A stretch of 64,000 bases of DNA from Streptomyces sp. NBC_01454 (GCF_036227565.1 NZ_CP109460.1:434001-498000); one strand, 5' to 3'. Shown: positions 42,553-51,789, counted from the first letter of the stretch. Notes: a model not told the origin generated them from the sequence alone. A program made the numbers and translations.

Positions 42553-44001
42553 ATGAGCTCCCGATTCCCGGGCTCCCGGTCCGCTCCGTTCCCCGTCACC
42601 TTCCCCTTCCCCGCCGTGTCCGCTCCCGCTTCCGCCCGCCGCCCGGCCGGTCGCCGGGCGCTGCGGGCGGCGCTCTCGGCCGCCCTGCTGATGGGCTCGC
42701 TCAGCGCCTGCGGCACCGCCGCGGACGCCTCGGACGGCAAGACCGTCACCGTGACCGTCGGCTACCAGTCCAAGACCATCAACACCGTCACCGCCGGCAC
42801 CCTGCTCCGCTCGCTGGGCTCCTTCGAACGTGCCCTGCGCGCCCAGGGCAGACGCGACGGCACGACGTACCGGGTGCGCTGGCAGGACTACGCGACCGGT
42901 GCGCCGATCACCGCGCAGATGGTCGCGGGCAAGGTCGACATCGGCTCGATGGGCGACTTCCCGCTGCTCCTCAACGCCGCCCGCGGCACGCAGCTGCGCG
43001 CCCCGACCCGGCTGGTGTCGGTCACCGGCTACAACCTGCGCGGAGCGCTCAACACCATTGTCACCAGGCCCGGTTCCACGCTGCGCGCGCTGGCGGACCT
43101 GCGCGGCAAGAACGTCTCCAGCAGCGTCGGCTCGGCCTCCGACGGCACACTCGTCCGGGCGCTGCGACAGGCCGGTATCGACCCGGAGCACGGCATCCAC
43201 AAGCTCAACCAGCAGCCGGCCGTCGGGGCCTCGGCGCTCCGGTCGGGCAGCGCGGACGCCCTCTCCCAGTTCGTCGCCTGGCCCGGGCTGCTCGCCTTCC
43301 AGGGCCAGGCGCGGGCGCTCTACGACGGGGGCGCGCTCGACCTGCCCACCTTCCACGGCGTGACCGTACGCGAGGCGTTCGCCACCCGGCACCCGGCCCT
43401 GGTGCGGGCGTTCCTGACCGCGCAGCGGGACGCGACGCGCTACCTGCGGGCCCATCCGGTCGACGCCGCCCGGAAGGTCGCCGCGGCCACCGGGCTGCCG
43501 CCCGAGGTGGTCTACCTCTACAACGGCTCCGGCGGCATCGCCACCTTCGATCCCACCCTCAAGCCGCGGCTGCTCGCCGCGCTGAAGAAGGACGTAGGGG
43601 TGCTGCGCGCGGCCCGGCTGACCGGACCGGTCGCTGTGGACTCCTTCGTCGACGACCGTTATCTCCGGCAGAGTTACGGCAGCGGCTACGCCAAGGCCGT
43701 GCGCGGCACCGCGCGTCCGTCGCCGGACGAGGTGTGGCTGCGCGGCGAGGACCGTACCCACAGCTTCGCCGGGCCTGCCGCCCTGCTGCGGTTCGCCGCC
43801 GCCCACCGCGGCACGGTGCGGGCCGCGTACACGGCCGATACGACGACCGGCAGCCGCTGGTTCGCCGACCGGTCGGTCTGGGTGCACGACGGGGCCCGGC
43901 TGCTGCCCTTCACCACCCGCGCCACCGCCGACTCCTGGACGCGCCGGCACCGCGGTGCCCGCACCGTCGGCTACGCCGCCGCGCTGGAGCTGGCCCGGTG
44001 A
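42553..44001 (+). CDS. ABC substrate-binding lipoprotein with C-terminal NosL-like extension
   Basis: A 482-residue protein. Residues 1-53 hold a long n-region, hydrophobic core and lipobox LSAC (C53). Residues about 62-385 are an SsuA/NMT1-type (nitrate/sulfonate/bicarbonate class) binding fold with VGYQSKTINTVTAG, GKVDIGSMGDFPLLL and RPGSTLRALADLRGK. The last 91 residues (392-482) resemble a NosL-type domain (FAGPAALLRFAAAHRGT, DTTTGSRWF, LLPFTTRATADSW), which in other proteins binds copper or is an accessory to metalloenzymes; the metal Cys/Met pair of true NosL is not seen. The ATG at 42553 is preceded by GAGAGG. The domain fusion is unusual. Confidence 0.8.
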   Translation: MSSRFPGSRSAPFPVTFPFPAVSAPASARRPAGRRALRAALSAALLMGSLSACGTAADASDGKTVTVTVGYQSKTINTVTAGTLLRSLGSFERALRAQGRRDGTTYRVRWQDYATGAPITAQMVAGKVDIGSMGDFPLLLNAARGTQLRAPTRLVSVTGYNLRGALNTIVTRPGSTLRALADLRGKNVSSSVGSASDGTLVRALRQAGIDPEHGIHKLNQQPAVGASALRSGSADALSQFVAWPGLLAFQGQARALYDGGALDLPTFHGVTVREAFATRHPALVRAFLTAQRDATRYLRAHPVDAARKVAAATGLPPEVVYLYNGSGGIATFDPTLKPRLLAALKKDVGVLRAARLTGPVAVDSFVDDRYLRQSYGSGYAKAVRGTARPSPDEVWLRGEDRTHSFAGPAALLRFAAAHRGTVRAAYTADTTTGSRWFADRSVWVHDGARLLPFTTRATADSWTRRHRGARTVGYAAALELAR

Positions 44002-44894
44002 GCGCGCCCACGACCACGCCCGGCGCCCCCGGGCGGACGGGCCCGCGCCCGGCGCCCTGGGCCCGGCACGCCCGGCGTACCGCTGCGCTCCTCGCGGCGC
44101 TCGCGCTGTGGCAGTTGCTCGCCCAGTTCCGGGTGCACCTGTGGCTGCGGTTCTCGCAGTTCCCGACGGTCATCGAGACGGCCCGGGAGTCCGCCCGCCG
44201 GCTCGGTACCGGCGCCTACTGGCAGGACGTGTCCGAAAGCCTGACCCGGATCGTCGGTGGCTTCGCCCTCGCCGCCGTCCTGGGCGTCGCCGTCGGCACC
44301 GCCCTCGCCCGCTCCGCCCTGGCCTTCGATCTGCTCGGCCCGCTGCTCGAAGTGCTGCGCCCGATACCGGCGATCGCGCTGGTGCCGGTGGCGATCCTGC
44401 TGTTCCCCAGCAATGAACAGGGCATCGTCTTCATCACCTTCGCCGCGGCGTTCTTCCCCATCACGGTCTCCACCCGGCATGCGGTGCGGGCGCTGACGCC
44501 GGTCTGGGAGGAAGCGGTCCGCACCATGGGCGCGGGCCGGTGGCGGGTGCTGTGGTCGGTGGTGCTGCCGGGGGCGCTGCCCGGCATCCTCGGCGGGCTG
44601 TCGGTCGGCGTCGGTGTCTCGTGGATCTGTGTGATCTCCGCCGAGATGATCTCCGGTGAGTACGGCGTGGGCTACCGCACCTGGCAGGACTACACCGTCC
44701 TCGACTACCCGGGCGTCTTCGTCGGGATGGCCACCATCGGCCTGCTCGGCCGGCTCACCTCCACCGGGGTGGAGCTGCTGGGCCGGCGCCTGACCCGGTG
44801 GCTGCCGCGGACGGCGGACGGCCCGGGCCCGGTGGCCGCGGTGCGGCGGACCCGGTGGCGAAGGGCCCGCACGGTAGCGGAGGGATCGTCATGA
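43998..44894 (+). CDS. SsuC/TauC-type ABC permease
   Basis: A 298-residue permease of the nitrate/sulfonate/taurine class. It has an N-terminal tail, about six helices, EEAVRTMGAGRWRVLWSVVLP (EAA loop) and ISAEMISGEYGVGYRTWQDYT. The GTG start overlaps the binding-protein stop (GTGA). Confidence 0.9.
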   Translation: MSAPTTTPGAPGRTGPRPAPWARHARRTAALLAALALWQLLAQFRVHLWLRFSQFPTVIETARESARRLGTGAYWQDVSESLTRIVGGFALAAVLGVAVGTALARSALAFDLLGPLLEVLRPIPAIALVPVAILLFPSNEQGIVFITFAAAFFPITVSTRHAVRALTPVWEEAVRTMGAGRWRVLWSVVLPGALPGILGGLSVGVGVSWICVISAEMISGEYGVGYRTWQDYTVLDYPGVFVGMATIGLLGRLTSTGVELLGRRLTRWLPRTADGPGPVAAVRRTRWRRARTVAEGSS

Positions 44895-45697
44895 CCGACA
44901 CCGAGCTCTCCCCGGCGGCCCCCGCGCAGACCGGTGCCCCGGGCCTGCGGCTGACCCTCGCCGATGCCGCGCTCGGCCGGCCCGGCGCCCCCGTGCTGCA
45001 CGGCTTGGACCTCGACGTCGCCGCGGGCGAGATCCTCACCGTCGTCGGCCCGTCCGGCTGCGGCAAATCCACCCTGCTGCGCACGCTGGCGGGTCTGCTG
45101 CCCCCGCTCGGCGGCCGGCTGAGCCAGGACGGCGCACCCGTCGCGGGCCCCGCCGCCGACCGTGCGCTGATCTTCCAGGAGGACGCGCTGCTGCCCTGGC
45201 GCACCCTGCGGGCCAATGTGGAACTCCCGCTGGCCATCCGCGGCGTGGCCCGCCCGGCGCGCCGGGCACGGGCCGGCGAATGGCTGGCCCGGGTCGGCCT
45301 GACCGCCCATGCCGGCCGCCTGCCGCACCAGGCCTCCGGCGGCCAGCGGCAGCGCGCCCAGCTGGCGCGTGCGCTGGCCGGACGGCCGCGCGCGGTCCTG
45401 ATGGACGAACCCTTCGGGGCGCTCGATGCCCAGACCCGGGCCGATATGCAGCAGTTGCTGGTGACGGCGCTGAGCGGCACCCGGGCCACCGTCGTCTTCG
45501 TCACCCATGACGTGGACGAGGCGCTGTTCCTGGGTGACCGGGTCGCGCTGCTGGGCACCGGCCGGGTGCTGGACGTCCCGCGGCCCCGGGCACGCGCGGC
45601 GCAGGCCGAACCGGCGACGGCCGCGCTGCGCCGCGAGGTCCTGGCCTCCCTGGGCGGCCGGGCCGAGGCCCGGCCCGGCGCCCCTCGCCCGGCGTGA
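44891..45697 (+). CDS. SsuB/TauB-type ABC ATPase
   Basis: A 268-residue ATPase: Walker A GPSGCGKST, Q-loop FQEDALLPWRTL, signature SGGQRQRAQLARAL, Walker B LMDEPFGALD, H-loop THDVDEAL. LLPW after the Q-loop is typical of the nitrate/sulfonate family. ATGA overlap with the permease. Confidence 0.92.
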   Translation: MTDTELSPAAPAQTGAPGLRLTLADAALGRPGAPVLHGLDLDVAAGEILTVVGPSGCGKSTLLRTLAGLLPPLGGRLSQDGAPVAGPAADRALIFQEDALLPWRTLRANVELPLAIRGVARPARRARAGEWLARVGLTAHAGRLPHQASGGQRQRAQLARALAGRPRAVLMDEPFGALDAQTRADMQQLLVTALSGTRATVVFVTHDVDEALFLGDRVALLGTGRVLDVPRPRARAAQAEPATAALRREVLASLGGRAEARPGAPRPA

Positions 45698-45720
45698 CCC
45701 GCCCTGACCGCTGTGACCGG

Positions 45721-45736
45721 CACGTCGTGTGACGTG
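45721..45736 (+). promoter_or_regulatory. Inverted repeat ahead of the AprA-like gene
   Basis: CACGTC-GTGT-GACGTG, perfect 6-bp arms, in the 62-bp gap between the ATPase and the flavoprotein. It could be a regulator half-site pair or an mRNA element. Confidence 0.4.
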
Positions 45737-45759
45737 ACCGGCGACCGAAAGGCACCGCC

Positions 45760-48528
45760 ATGGACACCACGGAAGCCATGGAGATCCCCTCCCCCGACAC
45801 CGCCGAGGAACTGTCCTGCGACGTCCTCGTCATCGGCGGCGGCACCGCCGGGACCATGGCGGCGCTCACCGCCGCCGAACAGGGCGCCTGCGTCCTGCTG
45901 CTGGAGAAGGCGCACGTGCGGCACTCCGGTGCGCTCGCCATGGGCATGGACGGGGTCAACAACGCCGTCATCCCGGGCCGCGCGGAACCCGACGACTATG
46001 TCGCCGAGATCACCCGCGCCAACGACGGCATCGTCGACCAGTCCACCGTCCGGCAGACCGCGACCCGCGGCTTCGCGATGGTGCGGCGGCTGGAGTCCTA
46101 CGGCGTGAAGTTCGAGAAGGACGAGCACGGCGCGTACGCGGTCCGCCGGGTGCACCGCTCCGGGTCGTATGTGCTGCCGATGCCGGAGGGCAAGGACGTC
46201 AAGAAGGTCCTCTACCGACAGTTGCGGCGGCGCGAGATGCGCGAGCGGATCCGCATCGAGAACCGCATCATGCCGGTGCGGGTGCTGACCGCCGGCGGCC
46301 GGGCGGTCGGCGCGGCGGGTTTCCACACCCGTACGGGACGGTTCGTCACGGTCCGCGCCGGTGCGGTGATCCTCGCCACCGGCGCCTGCGGCCGCCTCGG
46401 CCTGCCCGCCTCCGGCTATCTGTACGGCACCTACGAGAACCCCACCAATGCCGGCGACGGCTACGCCATGGCCTACCACGCGGGCGCCGAACTCACCGGC
46501 ATCGAGTGCTTCCAGATCAACCCGCTGATCAAGGACTACAACGGCCCGGCCTGCGCCTATGTCGCCAATCCCTTCGGCGGCTACCAGGTCAACCGGCACG
46601 GTGCGCGGTTCGTGGAATCCGATTACTGGTCGGGGCAGATGATGGCGGAGTTCGCGGCCGAGGTCGCCTCCACACGGGGACCGGTCTACCTGAAGCTCAG
46701 TCACCTCCCGGAGGAGTCCGTCGCCGCCCTGGAGACGATCCTGCACACCACGGAACGCCCCACCCGGGGCACCTTCCATGCCGGACGCGGCCACGACTAC
46801 CGCACCCACGACGTGGAGATGCACATCTCCGAGATCGGTCTGTGCGGCGGGCATTCGGCGTCCGGCGTGCGCGTCGACGACCGTGCCCGCACGACCGTGC
46901 CGGGGCTGTACGCGGCCGGCGACCTGGCCTGCGTCCCGCACAACTACATGATCGGGGCATTCGTCTTCGGTGACCTGGCCGGCGAGGACGCCGCACAACA
47001 CCGGGCGTACCAGGGCGAGTTGCCCGTCGAGCAAGTGCGCGCCGCCCATGAGCTGATCTACCGTCCGCTGCGCCACCCCGACGGCCCGCCGCAGCCCCAG
47101 GTCGAATACAAGCTCCGTCGTTTCGTCAACGACTATGTCGCCCCGCCAAAGAGCGGCGCCCGGCTGTCGCTGGCCGTCGAGCACTTCACCCGGATGCACT
47201 CCGATATCGCCGCCATGGGGGCCCGCACCCCGCACGAGCTGATGCGCTGCGCCGAGGTCACCTTCATCCGCGACTGCGCCGAGATGGCCGCCCGCTCGTC
47301 GCTGGCCCGTACCGAGTCCCGCTGGGGCCTCTACCACGCGCGCACGGACCACCCGAAGACCGATGACCGCGACTGGCTGCACCACCTCGACCTGCGCAAA
47401 TCGGCCACCGGAGCAATGGAGTTCACCGCCCGCCCGGTGGCGCCGTACCTCGTCCCGGTCGACGAGTACACCCCTGTGGGCGGCGCCTCCCGCTTCCTCG
47501 GCGAGGTCCATCCGGAACAGGTCGCGACGGCGGGTCGGCGGGACACCCCGCCGGTGGGGTCCACGGGCGCGGTTGCGGACGGCGGGACGGCCGGTGTCCC
47601 CGTCGGCGACGCCGCCGGGGACGGCACTCCCCCCTCCCCCCGCATCCTCGAACTCCTCGCCCTCACCGAGGACCAGCCGGACCTCCCGGCGCTGCGCCCC
47701 TACCTGGCCGATCCCGACCCGGCCGTCCGCCGGGCCGCGGTCGACGCACTCACCGAGAGCGTCCCGCCGGGTACGGGCCCGGCCCTCGCCACCGCCCTCG
47801 CCGATCCCGCCCCGGCCGTCCGGGCCGCCGCCGGCGCCTCCCTGCGCGAACTGGTCGAGGTGCTCCCGCCGGCGGCCGGCCTGCGGACCCCGCTGGCCGC
47901 GGCCGTGCACGGGCCGGACGCCGTCGTCCGGTCGGCGGCCGTGGAGGTGCTGCGCGCGCTCCGTCTCGGCGACCGGGCGCTGTTCGCCGACGCGCTCGGC
48001 GACCCGGCCGTGGACGTACGCCTCCAGGCCGTCCGGGCCCTGGTCTCCGTCGACGCCCCGCACGACCTGCGGCGGGCCGCCGAGGACGACTCCCGTGAGG
48101 TGCGGGTGGCCGCCGCGCAGGGGCTCGGTACGGTCGGCCGGCCCGAGGAGCTGGCGGCGTTCCTGCCCGACGCCGATCCCCTCGTCCGCGCCGCGGCGCT
48201 CACGGCGCTGGCCACGGCCGGCTGCCCGCCGCCGTACGACGCGGCGGCCGTCGCGGCGCTCGGCGATCCCGCCTGGCAGGTCCGCGCCGGTGCCGCCACG
48301 GCCCTGGCCGCCGCCGGCTCCCCCACCGCCGTGACCGCGCTCTCCGCCGCGCTCGGCGACCCGCACGCGGACGTGCGCAAGGCCGCGGTGCTCGCGCTGC
48401 GCGCCCACGCCGGCCGCGCGGACGCCCGCCGGGCCCTGGCCTCGGTCGCCGACGACCCGGACGCCGATGTCCGGGCCTACGCCCGCCCGGCGGCGAACCC
48501 GGCGGCGAACCCGGCAGCAAAGGGGTGA
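45760..48528 (+). CDS. AprA/fumarate-reductase-like flavoprotein with HEAT-repeat tail
   Basis: A 922-residue fusion. Residues about 20-590 form an FAD flavoprotein of the fumarate reductase/AprA superfamily: VLVIGGGTAGTMAAL (FAD), SGALAMGMDGVNNAV, ILATGACGRLGLP, YENPTNAGDGYAMAYHAGAELTG, CGGHSASGVRVDD and GLYAAGDLACVPHNYMIG. GGHSASG aligns with the conserved His-bearing loop of AprA. After a Gly/Pro linker (about 590-626) comes a run of HEAT/PBS-lyase-like repeats to the C-terminus (PAVRRAAVDAL, AVRAAAGASLREL, DVRLQAVRAL, EVRVAAAQGLGTVG, QVRAGAATALAAAG). The ferredoxin at 42312 is the presumed redox partner. A role in oxyanion or sulfur-compound chemistry is inferred from AprA homology and the transporter. 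Confidence 0.85.
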   Translation: MDTTEAMEIPSPDTAEELSCDVLVIGGGTAGTMAALTAAEQGACVLLLEKAHVRHSGALAMGMDGVNNAVIPGRAEPDDYVAEITRANDGIVDQSTVRQTATRGFAMVRRLESYGVKFEKDEHGAYAVRRVHRSGSYVLPMPEGKDVKKVLYRQLRRREMRERIRIENRIMPVRVLTAGGRAVGAAGFHTRTGRFVTVRAGAVILATGACGRLGLPASGYLYGTYENPTNAGDGYAMAYHAGAELTGIECFQINPLIKDYNGPACAYVANPFGGYQVNRHGARFVESDYWSGQMMAEFAAEVASTRGPVYLKLSHLPEESVAALETILHTTERPTRGTFHAGRGHDYRTHDVEMHISEIGLCGGHSASGVRVDDRARTTVPGLYAAGDLACVPHNYMIGAFVFGDLAGEDAAQHRAYQGELPVEQVRAAHELIYRPLRHPDGPPQPQVEYKLRRFVNDYVAPPKSGARLSLAVEHFTRMHSDIAAMGARTPHELMRCAEVTFIRDCAEMAARSSLARTESRWGLYHARTDHPKTDDRDWLHHLDLRKSATGAMEFTARPVAPYLVPVDEYTPVGGASRFLGEVHPEQVATAGRRDTPPVGSTGAVADGGTAGVPVGDAAGDGTPPSPRILELLALTEDQPDLPALRPYLADPDPAVRRAAVDALTESVPPGTGPALATALADPAPAVRAAAGASLRELVEVLPPAAGLRTPLAAAVHGPDAVVRSAAVEVLRALRLGDRALFADALGDPAVDVRLQAVRALVSVDAPHDLRRAAEDDSREVRVAAAQGLGTVGRPEELAAFLPDADPLVRAAALTALATAGCPPPYDAAAVAALGDPAWQVRAGAATALAAAGSPTAVTALSAALGDPHADVRKAAVLALRAHAGRADARRALASVADDPDADVRAYARPAANPAANPAAKG

Positions 48529-48709
48529 CACACGTTCGGGCCGTCCGGGTGGCCGGGCGGGGCCGGGGGCCGAAGGCTGAAGGCCGTCAGCGCACCGCAC
48601 GGGATACCGGCCGCCGGCCGGACACCGCCGGCCCCTGGCGCCGCCGCGCGTCCGGGGCCGGCCGGCACGGCGGCGCCCACGCGTCAGGAAGGGCTGATCA
48701 GGAATCCTC

Positions 48710-49834
48710 ATGTCCCGTCCGTCCCCGGAGTGGCCCCGCTACGTCGAGTTCGCGCCGACCGTCCTGGTCGCCGCGGGACTCCTCTGGGACGTGTTCTCGC
48801 CCGCGGACTACTGGGGTGACCCGATGCTCATCGCGGCGAGCGTGACGGCCGGTGCGCTGCTCTCCCTACGGCACACCCTGACGATCGGCGCCGTCATCAT
48901 CGTCGGTGTCTTCGTACTGACGGTGAAGGACGGCACCGCCAACGACATCGTGGGGCATGTGGAGCTCATCAACACCGTCTTCGCCGCGCTCATGGGCGTC
49001 GGTGTCAACCGGGTGGTGGCCCGGCACGGACGCCGCCTGGACGTCGTCCGCACGGTGGCCGAGGCCGCCCAGCGCGCCGTCCTCCCCGCGCCCCCGAAAC
49101 GCATCGGCCCGCTGACCGTCGCCGCCCGCTACCAGGCCGCCCAGAGCCAGGCCCGGATCGGCGGGGACGCCTACGCCGTGCAGCGCACCCCGTTCGGCGT
49201 CCGGCTGCTGATCGCCGACGTACGCGGCAAGGGGCTGGGCGCGGTAAGTGCCGTGTCCGTGCTGCTGGGTGCGTTCCGCGAGGCGGCCGAGCAGGAACCG
49301 GACCTCACGACGGTGGCCGACCGGATGGAGCGCGCCCTGCTCCGGGAGAGCGAGCAGACCTCCGAGGAGGACCGTCTGGAAGGCTTCATCACGGCCCTGG
49401 TCTGCGAAGTCCTCCCGGGCGGCAGCGGGCTGCGGCTGCTGGACTGCGGCCATCCCGCGCCCTACCTCTGCCAGGGCGGTGAGGTGCGCCCCCTGGAGAC
49501 CCGCGATCCGGGTCTCCCCCTCGGCATCGGGACGCTGGGCGCGGCGCGGACCGCACCGGCCGACTGGCCGTTCCCGGCGGGCAGCACACTGCTGCTGGTC
49601 ACCGATGGGGTGACCGAGGCCCGCAACCGTGCCGGCACGTTCTACGACCCGGCGGAACAGCTGACGGGCCGCGGCCCCTTCCGCGGCCCCCAGGACCTGA
49701 TCGACGTGCTGGTGCGGGACGTCGAGCGCTGGACCGGCGGGCCGCGCGACGACGACATGGCGGTCCTGGCGATCGGCCGGCAGGCGGAGGGCCGCCGCCG
49801 GTTCCGGAACGGCGGGAACGGCGCGGAGCGCTGA
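48710..49834 (+). CDS. Membrane-anchored SpoIIE/PP2C serine phosphatase
   Basis: A 374-residue protein with three or four N-terminal membrane helices (about 15-110) and a PPM/SpoIIE phosphatase domain (about 130-360). Metal-site motifs: GGDAYAV, DVRGKG, TDGVTEARN and DDDMAVLAIG. Such proteins act on anti-anti-sigma factors of stress sigma systems. No partner is next to it. Confidence 0.88.
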   Translation: MSRPSPEWPRYVEFAPTVLVAAGLLWDVFSPADYWGDPMLIAASVTAGALLSLRHTLTIGAVIIVGVFVLTVKDGTANDIVGHVELINTVFAALMGVGVNRVVARHGRRLDVVRTVAEAAQRAVLPAPPKRIGPLTVAARYQAAQSQARIGGDAYAVQRTPFGVRLLIADVRGKGLGAVSAVSVLLGAFREAAEQEPDLTTVADRMERALLRESEQTSEEDRLEGFITALVCEVLPGGSGLRLLDCGHPAPYLCQGGEVRPLETRDPGLPLGIGTLGAARTAPADWPFPAGSTLLLVTDGVTEARNRAGTFYDPAEQLTGRGPFRGPQDLIDVLVRDVERWTGGPRDDDMAVLAIGRQAEGRRRFRNGGNGAER

Positions 49835-49963
49835 CCGGAGGCCGCGAGGAGGGACCCGATCGATCCGGTCGTCCCGGGCCGCGGCCGGCGGCTGTTCGCG
49901 GACGCGACCGGTCCGGGCGGACTACGGCTCGCTCCTGACGCCGCGTTGCTGCTTTCCGTGGCC

Positions 49964-49994
49964 TTTTCGGAATTTCCTCGTGTGCTACCGAAAA
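49964..49994. promoter_or_regulatory. Inverted repeat upstream of a small membrane protein gene
   Basis: TTTTCGG-N17-CCGAAAA, perfect 7-bp arms in an AT-rich patch. Candidate operator for the short gene starting at 50013 or 50079. Confidence 0.4.
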
Positions 49995-50078
49995 TCCTTG
50001 GTGAAGGATGAGATGATCAGTAAGAGCATCAGCATCCGCACCGAGCGATTCCTCGCTCCCGCGCAGATCGGAGTTGAT

Positions 50079-50264
50079 GTGTCCGACAACAGATCAACCC
50101 TGCTGAGTCAGCGCGCCGCCGTGATTTTTCTCCTCGGCGCCCTCACCGCTGTCGGCGCCGGGGTACTCACCTTCTTCAACGGCGGCACCCCGGCTTCCGC
50201 GACGCTCGTCGGCGGCGCGGCCTTCGGCGCCGCCGTCACCTTCTTCCATACGGTCATCGACTGA
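50079..50264 (+). CDS. Small two-helix membrane protein
   Basis: A 61-residue protein with two hydrophobic segments (RAAVIFLLGALTAVGAGVL and SATLVGGAAFGAAVTFFH). The GTG at 50079 is favoured by GGAG 5 nt upstream; an in-frame ATG at 50013 would add 22 residues and also has AAGGATGAG. Too small for a domain call; function unknown. Confidence 0.6.
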   Translation: MSDNRSTLLSQRAAVIFLLGALTAVGAGVLTFFNGGTPASATLVGGAAFGAAVTFFHTVID

Positions 50265-50645
50265 GATTCCGCCCCCGCGCTCCGGCCTCCGACCCGGCCG
50301 GCGGCGACCCTCGCACGGACCTCGGTACGGCACGTGCGGGCGGAGCACCACGAGCCGGCCCAGGGCGCGTCGTCCTCGGACCCCGCGGCCAACTGTTCAC
50401 CGTGCGGGCAGGCTCGCCGCTCACCCGACATCCGGGCAGAACGCGCCGCCCGCTGGCGGACACGGACGGTCACCGGTGCGCGCCCACAGCAACCGGCGGC
50501 AGGTGGGAACCCGCGGCCGGCCCGGTTCCGGTGCGCCGAGCGGAATCCGTGCCACCGCATGCGGTGCGCTGCCGGACCTCCAGTGCCAAACTTGAGTCAC
50601 CGCGCCCGGCTGCCGGCCGGGGCCCTTGTCGCCGAGGGGACCATT
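50265..50645. other. Intergenic region, no features seen
   Basis: 381 bp of GC-rich DNA between two small genes. I see no coding frame with family support and no clear hairpin or operator. Confidence 0.4.
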
Positions 50646-50939
50646 ATGACCTGGGCATCTTGGACCACTGTCGGGATCCACGCCCTACCCGGCGCGGTTC
50701 ACACCGCGGAGATCGGCGTGATCAACGGCGATCTGACCATCCATACGACCTGGTCGGAGAATCTGGCCCATGTAGCGGTGCAGTACACCGGGGCCACCGA
50801 CTGGTACACCATGGCCGGCAGTCCCGTCCCGTGCGATTCCGAGGAAGCCAGCCGCTCCTTCCACCAGGCCGTCGTCGAGGCCGCCCGCGGCGGCGAACGG
50901 GCCGAGGCCTCACTGGAGGAGCTCTTCCAGCAGCAGTGA
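50646..50939 (+). CDS. Small protein of unknown function
   Basis: A 97-residue soluble protein starting MTWASWTTVGIHALPGAVHT, with beta-rich character in its first half and a helical, acidic C-terminus (SLEELFQQQ). GAGGGGA precedes the ATG. I do not recognise the family. Confidence 0.65.
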   Translation: MTWASWTTVGIHALPGAVHTAEIGVINGDLTIHTTWSENLAHVAVQYTGATDWYTMAGSPVPCDSEEASRSFHQAVVEAARGGERAEASLEELFQQQ

Positions 50940-51258
50940 CCGCGAGGCACCGGTGACGGGTCCACCGGCCGCCGCACGCCGCTCCCCATACTCCGCACAC
51001 TCCGCATACTCCGCTCCCGCCTCGCCCTGACGAGCCCGGGAGCGTTGCCACGAGGGCGGCACCCCCCCCCGGGTGCCCCTCGGTCTGCGGCATCTCTTCT
51101 GCTGTGTACCGAAGTTGGGCCGATGCCGCCGGCCGCCTGCCGGCTGCCGGCAGCTCGCAGGCGAGTTCCCCGGCAGCTCATGGGTGAGTCCCCGGCAGTT
51201 CTTGCGTGGTCGGGATATTCGCTGGTCGCCGCTTGTTGATGGTGGTCATACTGCCGCG
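50940..51258. other. Intergenic region with a 9-bp tandem repeat
   Basis: 319 bp without a supported gene. Three copies of CATACTCCG or CACACTCCG (50987-51013) are in tandem, and there is a short C-run near 51062-51071. A -10-like CATACT at 51247-51252 serves the GNAT gene. Confidence 0.5.
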
Positions 51259-51789
51259 ATGGATCCAGTGACTCTCGAGACCGACCGTCTGCTGCTGCGG
51301 GCCTTCACACCTGCCGACGTGGATGCGGTGTACGAAGCCTGCCAGGACGAAGACATCCAGTTCTACACCCCGGTGCCGGTGCCGTACCGGCGTGCGGACG
51401 CGGAGAAGCTCGTCGGCGAGAAGCTGCCCGCCCAGTGGGCCGAGGACAAGGACTACACCCTCGGCGCGTTCCACAAGGACACCGGTGCCCTGGTCGGCTC
51501 GTACTGCCTGACCCTCATCAGCCGCGGCGTCTGGGAGCTCGGTTACTGGGCAGTCAAGGAGCAGCGCGGACGCGGGTACTCGGTTGAGGCCGCTCGGGCC
51601 CTGTGCGACTGGGGCTGGGCCACGCTCGACGTGCACCGCATCGAGTGGTGGGCCATGGCCGGGAACACCGGCTCGCGTGCCGTCGCCGAGAAACTCGGCT
51701 TCACCGTCGAAGGGACACTGCGCAATCGCGGCATCGCCAACGATGGCAAGCCGCACGACTGGTGGGTGGGCGGACTGCTGAGGCCCTGA
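51259..51789 (+). CDS. GNAT-family N-acetyltransferase (RimJ/RimL type)
   Basis: A 176-residue acetyltransferase_3 family protein: LETDRLLLRAFTPADVDAVY at the start, WELGYWAVKEQRGRGYSVEA (the acetyl-CoA pyrophosphate loop RGRGY) and NTGSRAVAEKLGFTVEGTLR. Typical targets are ribosomal protein N-termini or small amines. The ATG at 51259 is preceded 6 nt upstream by CATACT and no ribosome site, so it is probably leaderless. Confidence 0.88.
   Translation: MDPVTLETDRLLLRAFTPADVDAVYEACQDEDIQFYTPVPVPYRRADAEKLVGEKLPAQWAEDKDYTLGAFHKDTGALVGSYCLTLISRGVWELGYWAVKEQRGRGYSVEAARALCDWGWATLDVHRIEWWAMAGNTGSRAVAEKLGFTVEGTLRNRGIANDGKPHDWWVGGLLRP

Noticed and set aside
51058..51075. C-run as a phase-variable tract
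   Set aside because: It lies in non-coding DNA far from a start codon and is short, so there is no reason to infer switching.
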